From Roseomonas sp. (GTDB taxonomy: Bacteria; Pseudomonadota; Alphaproteobacteria; Acetobacterales; Acetobacteraceae): a stretch of DNA of 9,952 nt. This document shows positions 5,949 through 9,952 of the stretch, one piece after another. Location: the NCBI GenBank assembly GCA_020249415.1, contig JADCFR010000320.1, positions 1 to 9,952 of the forward strand, given 5' to 3'. The translations under genes were made by a program, and so were the position numbers. Each line of letters starts with the position of its first letter. The stretch's first letter is position 1. The notes below the pieces were generated by a model. That model was not told the origin of the DNA. It was given only the letters and a program-made list of their open reading frames with translations, and ran no database searches.

Positions 5949-6821
5949 CTACCCGTAACGCTTCAGAATATCGCGCATGGCCGGCGCCAGATCGGGTCTC
6001 GCCAGCGCGTAGGCCACCTGCGCTTCCAAAAAACCCGCCTTGTCGCCGCAATCAAAACGGCGGCCTTCATAGCGCAGCCCATGGAAGGGTTGCGTGCCGA
6101 TCAGCTTCGCCATGCTATCGGTCAATTGCACTTCACCGCCGGCACCTTTTTCCATGCGCGCCAAATGGCCGATCACTTCGGGCATCAGCACATAGCGGCC
6201 AATGATGGTCAGGTTGGACGGCGCCTTTTCAATCGGCGGCTTTTCGACCAGGCCCTTCACGGAAACCAGCCGCCCGCGATCTTCCGCCACATCCAAAACA
6301 CCATAGCGGTTCACGCGATCACGCGGCACTTCCTCGATCGCCACCACATTGCCACCGGTTTCGCGATAGGCATCGGCAAGCTGCGCGGTGCAGGAAACCT
6401 CGCATTGCATCAGATCATCAGGCAGTAGAATGGCGAAGGGATCATCGGCAATGAAGGCGCGCGCGCACCAAATGGCATGGCCAAGCCCCATCGGCACTTG
6501 CTGGCGGACTGAAAAGACCATTCCCGGCTGAATTGCGTCAGCACGCAGCGCGGCCAATTCCTTTTCCTTGCCGCGTTCCGCGAGCGTCTTTTCCAGCTCA
6601 TAGGCAATGTCGAAATGATCCACCAGCAGGGTCTTGCCGCGCCCGGTGATCAGGCAGATTTGCTCAATGCCTGCGGCACGCGCTTCTTCCACAGCGTATT
6701 GAATAAGCGGCTTATCCACGATGGGCAGCATTTCCTTCGCCATTGTCTTGGTGGCGGGCAGGAAACGCGTGCCAAGCCCGGCAACGGGCAGCACGGCTTT
6801 TTTGAGAGGCTTCAACGGCAC
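5949..6821 (-). CDS. galU: UTP--glucose-1-phosphate uridylyltransferase
   Basis: GalU makes UDP-glucose from UTP and glucose-1-phosphate, the precursor for lipopolysaccharide cores, exopolysaccharides and galactose use, in the cytoplasm. The 290-residue length is standard. The nucleotide-binding start is PVAGLGTRFLPATKTMAKEM (12-31). Further family blocks are DKPLIQYAVEEA (36-47), GLGHAIWCAR (112-121), LLPDDL (132-137), LVEKPP (191-196), GRYVL (208-212), GGEVQLTD (228-235) and DCGDKAGF (257-264), covering the sugar- and metal-binding loops. The start is a GTG at 6819-6821, supported by an AGGGGAAG ribosome site (6828-6835 on the minus strand) six bases away; no ATG fits. It ends TAG, three bases from the opposing MmgE/PrpD stop. 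It shows no functional link to its neighbours and looks like a housekeeping gene transcribed alone. Confidence 0.97.
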   Translation of the reverse strand: MPLKPLKKAVLPVAGLGTRFLPATKTMAKEMLPIVDKPLIQYAVEEARAAGIEQICLITGRGKTLLVDHFDIAYELEKTLAERGKEKELAALRADAIQPGMVFSVRQQVPMGLGHAIWCARAFIADDPFAILLPDDLMQCEVSCTAQLADAYRETGGNVVAIEEVPRDRVNRYGVLDVAEDRGRLVSVKGLVEKPPIEKAPSNLTIIGRYVLMPEVIGHLARMEKGAGGEVQLTDSMAKLIGTQPFHGLRYEGRRFDCGDKAGFLEAQVAYALARPDLAPAMRDILKRYG

Positions 6822-6853
6822 AGAACGCTTCCCCTGGTTTGGTAAACGTCTGT

Positions 6854-6882
6854 CTTATGCCGCGAAAGCCGGGCATGATTAA
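6854..6882 (-). promoter_or_regulatory. candidate galU promoter
   Basis: On the minus strand TTAATC (6877-6882) and CATAAG (6854-6859) are 17 bases apart and match the sigma-70 boxes at three and four of six positions. Transcription would start near 6847, giving a leader of about 26 bases before the GTG start. This is the only reasonable promoter-like pair in the 77-base gap upstream of galU. Confidence 0.27.
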
Positions 6883-6886
6883 GGCG

Positions 6887-6898
6887 GGGGGCGCCCCC
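6887..6898 (-). terminator. GC palindrome directly after the flavocytochrome stop
   Basis: GGGGGC-GCCCCC is a perfect 12-base palindrome abutting the TGA stop of the ferric-reductase-like gene. It can fold only into a short GC stem with a four-base loop, and the following minus-strand sequence (CGCCTTAAT) has no proper T-tract. It could be a weak terminator or pause site between this gene and galU. Confidence 0.25.
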
Positions 6899-8212
6899 TC
6901 AAAACACCGAAAAACGTTCTTCCAGGATGCGGCGGCGGGGCACGCCAAGGGCATGCAACCCCTGATGCGCGGCGCGGATCATGGGGCCGGGACCGCAGAG
7001 CAGGAAAACCCAGCCCTCCCGCGCCGCCTGCGCCGCCTCAGCCTGGATCAATGCGGGCGTCATCATGCCGGCCAGGCCCGCCCAACCCGGCGGGGGTTCC
7101 TGCAGCACATGCCGCAGATCAAGCCGCAAGCGCCCGGCAAGCTTGGCCAATTCCGCCGCAGCCATGATCTGCCCCTCATGCCGATTGCCATAAAGCAGCG
7201 TGATGGGGCGGGCCTCGCCGCGCGCCGCGGCGTCCCGCAGCAGGGAGAGCATCGGGGCCAGCCCCGCGCCACCGGCCATCATGAAAATGCCAGGTTCTTG
7301 CCGGCCTTCCAGACACAGCGCGCCATGCGGCCCATCCACAAAGGCGCGCGCACCCAGCGGCAGCGTGCCGATCTGGCGGGTGAAATCCCCCACCTCCTTG
7401 ATCAGAAAGCGCAAATCCTTCCCATCCGCGGGCGCTGAGGCGATGGAGAATGGATGCTCCCGCACCGAAAAGGCCGAGCAATTCAGGCGCAGCCAGGCGA
7501 ATTGCCCGGCGCGATAGGAAAGTCCCGCATGGCCATCGGGTTCCAAAGTCAGTGACCAAAGCCGGTCGCCCACGCGTTCCAGCCCCGCAATGCGCCAAGG
7601 CCAGCGCGCCAGGCGCCAGGGCCGCAGCAGATACACCGCAAGCAGGCTGCCCAGCGCCAAGGCCAGCAGGAATGCCCAATAGGCCATCAGCGCCGGCGCG
7701 CCTGAATAGCGCCCGGCGGAGATGGCATGATGCAGCGCGAAGCCCGCCAGCAGCGCCGCGCCAAGCCCATGGCCGACCCGCCATACCTCATACCGATAGG
7801 GCAAATCATCGCGCCGGATCGCTGTGAGCGTCAGGACGCCAAGCAGCAACCAGGCCAAAGCACCAGAAATGAGGGAAGCCGCATCCAAGCCCAGCACCAG
7901 CGCGCCGGTAGGGTCATCCGGGCGATCAAAAGCCGCACCGCTTGGGCTGAGGTAAAATAGCGGGTGCAGCAGCGCGGCGATGGTCAGCACTTGCGCAAAC
8001 ATCTGATGCCAGCGCAGGCTGCGATCCATGCCAATGCCGGCGCTGATGATACGAAACCGGCCAGAGAGCAGAAAATCCAACAACAGCGCCGCAGTCGCCA
8101 TCATGGCGATGGCGCTGGACGCTTCATCCAACCAAGGCCGCGCAGGGCCGATCAGCCACCAGCCAAGTGCGACCGGCAGCACGACCAACAAGGCATAGGC
8201 GGCAAGAATCAC
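6899..8212 (-). CDS. ferric-reductase/NADPH-oxidase-like flavocytochrome
   Basis: This 437-residue inner-membrane oxidoreductase belongs to the ferric reductase/NOX superfamily. It would pass electrons from NAD(P)H through FAD and two membrane haems to an acceptor such as iron or oxygen. Residues 1-200 hold about six hydrophobic helices. Haem ligands are likely H69 and H83 (14 apart) in one helix and H148 with H161 or H162 in another, the usual two-haem spacing. The C-terminal half is a ferredoxin-reductase-like module: FAD site REHPFSIAS (251-259), nicotinamide site MAGGAGLAPMLSLLRD (312-327), LYGNR (340-344), LLCGPGPM (404-411) and the terminal ERFSVF. The start is uncertain. GTG at 8210-8212 has no close ribosome site; AAAGG lies 21 bases upstream but 9 bases from an in-frame CTG (8222-8224). 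It is separated from galU by 77 bases and diverges from the PLP-enzyme gene. The physiological acceptor cannot be read from sequence. Confidence 0.9.
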   Translation of the reverse strand: MILAAYALLVVLPVALGWWLIGPARPWLDEASSAIAMMATAALLLDFLLSGRFRIISAGIGMDRSLRWHQMFAQVLTIAALLHPLFYLSPSGAAFDRPDDPTGALVLGLDAASLISGALAWLLLGVLTLTAIRRDDLPYRYEVWRVGHGLGAALLAGFALHHAISAGRYSGAPALMAYWAFLLALALGSLLAVYLLRPWRLARWPWRIAGLERVGDRLWSLTLEPDGHAGLSYRAGQFAWLRLNCSAFSVREHPFSIASAPADGKDLRFLIKEVGDFTRQIGTLPLGARAFVDGPHGALCLEGRQEPGIFMMAGGAGLAPMLSLLRDAAARGEARPITLLYGNRHEGQIMAAAELAKLAGRLRLDLRHVLQEPPPGWAGLAGMMTPALIQAEAAQAAREGWVFLLCGPGPMIRAAHQGLHALGVPRRRILEERFSVF

Positions 8213-8283
8213 AGGGGCAGGCAGGGCGGATCACCTTTCAGCATGCGGGCAGCCTATCATCGCTCGCGCCGCACGTCTTGGTT

Positions 8284-8296
8284 TTGACGCCGTCAA
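8284..8296. repeat. TTGACG-C-CGTCAA inverted repeat, candidate operator
   Basis: A perfect 13-base palindrome (six-base arms around one central base) lies in the 125-base gap between the divergent flavocytochrome and PLP-enzyme genes. One arm is also the best -35 box for the PLP-enzyme gene, so a dimeric protein bound here would be placed to control it. It resembles no regulator site that I can name with certainty. Confidence 0.45.
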
Positions 8297-8312
8297 GGAT
8301 CGGGATTTGAAT
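8284..8312 (+). promoter_or_regulatory. candidate sigma-70 promoter for the PLP-enzyme/ADH genes
   Basis: The -35 box TTGACG (8284-8289, five of six) is followed after 17 bases by TTGAAT (8307-8312, four of six). Transcription would start around 8319, leaving a leader of about 19 bases with an AAAGGG ribosome site (8324-8329) before the ATG at 8338. This is the best-looking promoter in the window. Confidence 0.42.
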
Positions 8313-8337
8313 ATCATGAAGCCAAAGGGCAGAAAAC

Positions 8338-9468
8338 ATGATCACTTCCCCGCTCTTCAACCCCGCTGATTTCCGCATCGCCCCCGGCATTGCGCATCTT
8401 TGCGCCGCAGGCGAGACACCGTTTCTGCGCCAGCATGACACAGCTTTTGCCGCCTATGCCGCAGACAAATCGGATGGCCCCGCCGGGCGTCATCGCCAGG
8501 AAGCCATGATGGAGGCGGCCCGCGCCCGTGCGGCGCAATTGTTTCATGTGGCGCCCGCCGATATCGGCTTTGTGTCATCGGTGGCTGAGGGCGTTTCCAT
8601 GGTGGTGGAAAGCCTGGATTGGCGCGCAGGCGATACGGTGCTGGTGGACCCGGATGAATATCCCTCCGTCGTCGCACCAGTGACGCTGCAACGCCAACCA
8701 AAGGTAACGCTGCGCTTTGCCAAGGCTGCCGATCCCGCAAGCTTTGCCGCCGCGATTGATGGTTCAACGCGCATGATCGGCGTCAGTGCCGTTTCCTTCC
8801 TGAATGCGGCGCGGCATGATCTGCTGGCCTTGCGCGCGGCAGCGGATAGGGTGGGCGCGCTGCTGGTGGTGGATTTCACGCAAGGCGCCGGCTGGATGCC
8901 AATCCATGCCGAGGTTGCGGATTTTGCTTTCTCCGCCTGCTATAAATGGCTGCTGGGCTGTACCGGCGTTGCGCTTGCCTATTGGAATCCCGCGCGCCAG
9001 CCGGGCTGGGTGCCAAGCACGGCGGGGTGGCATTCCATCGCCTCCATGGGGCGGCCGGATTGGTCTGAAACGCCCGCGCTGCTGCCAGGTGGTGCGCGCT
9101 TCACGCGCGGCAATCCATCGCATCTTGGGCTTTATGTTTTGGACTCGGCGCTGCGCTATTTGGAAGCTCATGCGCCGGAGGCGATTGAGGCCCATGTGCA
9201 GCGCCTGACGGTGGGGCTGCTTGGAAAGCTGCGTGATGCCGGCATATCTTCCACCACGCCGCCCGAACCGCGTTGGCATGGTGCGAGTGTTTGCGCGGAA
9301 CACCCGAAGGCAGCGGCGATTGTGGAGGGCATGGCGCAGCGCGGCGTGCTCGCCTGGAATGGGCGCGGGCGCATCCGCATTTCCTTCCATGGCTATAATG
9401 GCAGTGATGATATGGACCGCGCCGCGGATGCCCTGATTGCCGAATGGCGCGCCGCGGGTGCAAGCTGA
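8338..9468 (+). CDS. class V aminotransferase-fold PLP enzyme
   Basis: This 376-residue cytoplasmic protein has the class V aminotransferase fold shared by cysteine desulfurases, kynureninases and related lyases. The PLP-binding lysine is K203 in SACYKWLLGCTG (199-210). D179 in VVDFTQGAG (177-185), which pairs with the pyridine nitrogen, and Q182 complete the usual D-x-x-Q pattern. SSVAEGVS (80-87) forms the phosphate-binding turn, GNPSHLGLY (258-266) is another conserved loop, and the C-terminal domain has RIRISFHGYNGSDDMDR (345-361). The cysteine loop of true cysteine desulfurases is not evident, and the enzyme is shorter than typical kynureninases, so reaction and substrate are left open. 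ATG 8338 has AAAGGG 8 bases upstream. It is followed 28 bases later by the zinc alcohol dehydrogenase gene on the same strand with no terminator between, so an operon is likely. Confidence 0.88.
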   Translation: MITSPLFNPADFRIAPGIAHLCAAGETPFLRQHDTAFAAYAADKSDGPAGRHRQEAMMEAARARAAQLFHVAPADIGFVSSVAEGVSMVVESLDWRAGDTVLVDPDEYPSVVAPVTLQRQPKVTLRFAKAADPASFAAAIDGSTRMIGVSAVSFLNAARHDLLALRAAADRVGALLVVDFTQGAGWMPIHAEVADFAFSACYKWLLGCTGVALAYWNPARQPGWVPSTAGWHSIASMGRPDWSETPALLPGGARFTRGNPSHLGLYVLDSALRYLEAHAPEAIEAHVQRLTVGLLGKLRDAGISSTTPPEPRWHGASVCAEHPKAAAIVEGMAQRGVLAWNGRGRIRISFHGYNGSDDMDRAADALIAEWRAAGAS

Positions 9469-9496
9469 AGGGCAAGAGTACCAGGAGGAAGCGCCG

Positions 9497-9952
9497 ATGC
9501 GCATGAAAGCCGCCATTCTGTTCGAACAGGGCCTGCCGCGCCCCTATGCCAAAACCCGCCCTTTGGTGGTGGAGGAGGTGGAGCTTGACCCACCTGGTCC
9601 CGGTGAAATCCTGATCGAAATCGCCGCTGCCGGGCTTTGCCATTCCGATCTTTCCACCATTGAAAATCAGCGCCCGCGCCCGCTGCCGATTGTGATCGGC
9701 CATGAGGGGGCGGGCATTGTGCGCGAATGCGGGCCAGGCATTACGGACCTCAAGCCCGGTGATCATGTGATTACGGTATTCGCCTCATCCTGCGGCACGT
9801 GTCGTTATTGCGCGCGCGGTCGGCCCAATATCTGCCCAAGCGGTAATGCCGCGCGCGCGGCAGGGTCGCTGGTGAGTGGTGCGAAGCGCATCAAGCGCCT
9901 GGATGGCAATTATGTGAATCACAATAGCGGCTTGTCATTGTTCGCGCAGTTC
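9497..9952 (+). CDS. zinc-dependent alcohol dehydrogenase, N-terminal part (partial)
   Basis: The gene runs off the right edge; 152 codons are visible and stay open. It encodes a medium-chain, zinc-dependent alcohol dehydrogenase of the class III-like group, which oxidises alcohols or hemithioacetals with NAD. The catalytic zinc region is present in GLCHSDLS and IGHEGAGIV. The structural zinc motif C-x2-C-x2-C-x7-C is complete in SCGTCRYCARGRPNIC. The NAD-binding Rossmann domain lies outside the window. ATG 9497 is chosen because AGGAGG (9483-9488) lies 8 bases upstream; a second in-frame ATG at 9503 is less well placed. It follows the PLP-enzyme gene by 28 bases and could share its promoter; the two could remove an amino group and process the resulting aldehyde or alcohol, which is speculation. 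Full specificity needs the missing two thirds of the protein. Confidence 0.93.
   Translation, partial: MRMKAAILFEQGLPRPYAKTRPLVVEEVELDPPGPGEILIEIAAAGLCHSDLSTIENQRPRPLPIVIGHEGAGIVRECGPGITDLKPGDHVITVFASSCGTCRYCARGRPNICPSGNAARAAGSLVSGAKRIKRLDGNYVNHNSGLSLFAQF

Noticed and set aside
6839..7438. 199-residue plus-strand frame opposite the flavocytochrome C-terminus
   Set aside because: It lies opposite conserved FAD/NAD-binding sequence and its translation shows no recognisable family features.
3063..9468. Possible kynurenine (tryptophan breakdown) pathway because of the cyclase-fold formamidase and a class V PLP enzyme
   Set aside because: The two genes lie more than 4 kb apart in different transcription units, no tryptophan dioxygenase is present, and the PLP enzyme does not clearly match kynureninase.
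8764..9516. 250-residue open frame on the minus strand opposite the PLP enzyme
   Set aside because: It is an antisense shadow of a gene with clear catalytic motifs; composition is typical of non-coding GC-rich frames.
1..9952. Mobile element, CRISPR array, toxin-antitoxin pair or phage defence system
   Set aside because: No transposase, integrase, direct repeat series, spacer pattern or defence-type domain is seen; all long frames are metabolic, envelope-precursor or redox genes.

Overview
The window is densely coded, GC-rich bacterial DNA with short intergenic gaps, ATGA-type overlaps between co-directional genes and strong GC preference at third codon positions. Gene content and style point to an alphaproteobacterium, perhaps an Acetobacteraceae/Roseomonas-like Rhodospirillales member. 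That is an inference from gene families and composition only; no rRNA or other phylogenetic marker is present. There are nine complete protein genes and two cut by the window edges. I see no tRNA, rRNA, CRISPR array, insertion sequence or phage gene, and no gap longer than 300 bases.

Layout. (1) Positions 1-1156, plus strand: the tail of a GNAT acetyltransferase is fused by a 4-base overlap to an argC-like N-acetyl-gamma-glutamyl-phosphate reductase. (2) 1251-1712, plus: a small exported protein of unknown function that runs tail-to-tail into the next gene. (3) 1681-5945: a divergent metabolic locus. On the minus arm a cyclase/kynurenine-formamidase-fold hydrolase is followed after 17 bases by an MmgE/PrpD enzyme. 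On the plus arm a two-domain ferredoxin-like-fold (EthD-like) protein overlaps by 4 bases a second, different MmgE/PrpD enzyme. The two arms share a 139-base intergenic region with paired GCGC-N5-GCGC elements. (4) 5949-6821, minus: galU, UTP-glucose-1-phosphate uridylyltransferase, a housekeeping gene with a GTG start. (5) 6899-8212, minus: a membrane ferric-reductase/NADPH-oxidase-like flavocytochrome. (6) 8338-9952, plus: a class V PLP enzyme and, 28 bases downstream, the beginning of a zinc-dependent alcohol dehydrogenase. These two are probably co-transcribed from a promoter whose -35 box lies inside a TTGACG-C-CGTCAA inverted repeat.

Functionally, the centre (cyclase, two MmgE/PrpD enzymes, EthD-like protein) looks like a catabolic or side-chain-processing module for an organic acid. 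The substrate cannot be read from sequence, and no transporter or regulator lies in the window. Nothing here is clearly a new defence or mobile system. The most interesting points are the double MmgE/PrpD divergent locus with differing active-site signatures, the divergent ArgC-like enzyme coupled to a GNAT, and the candidate operators in the two divergent promoters.
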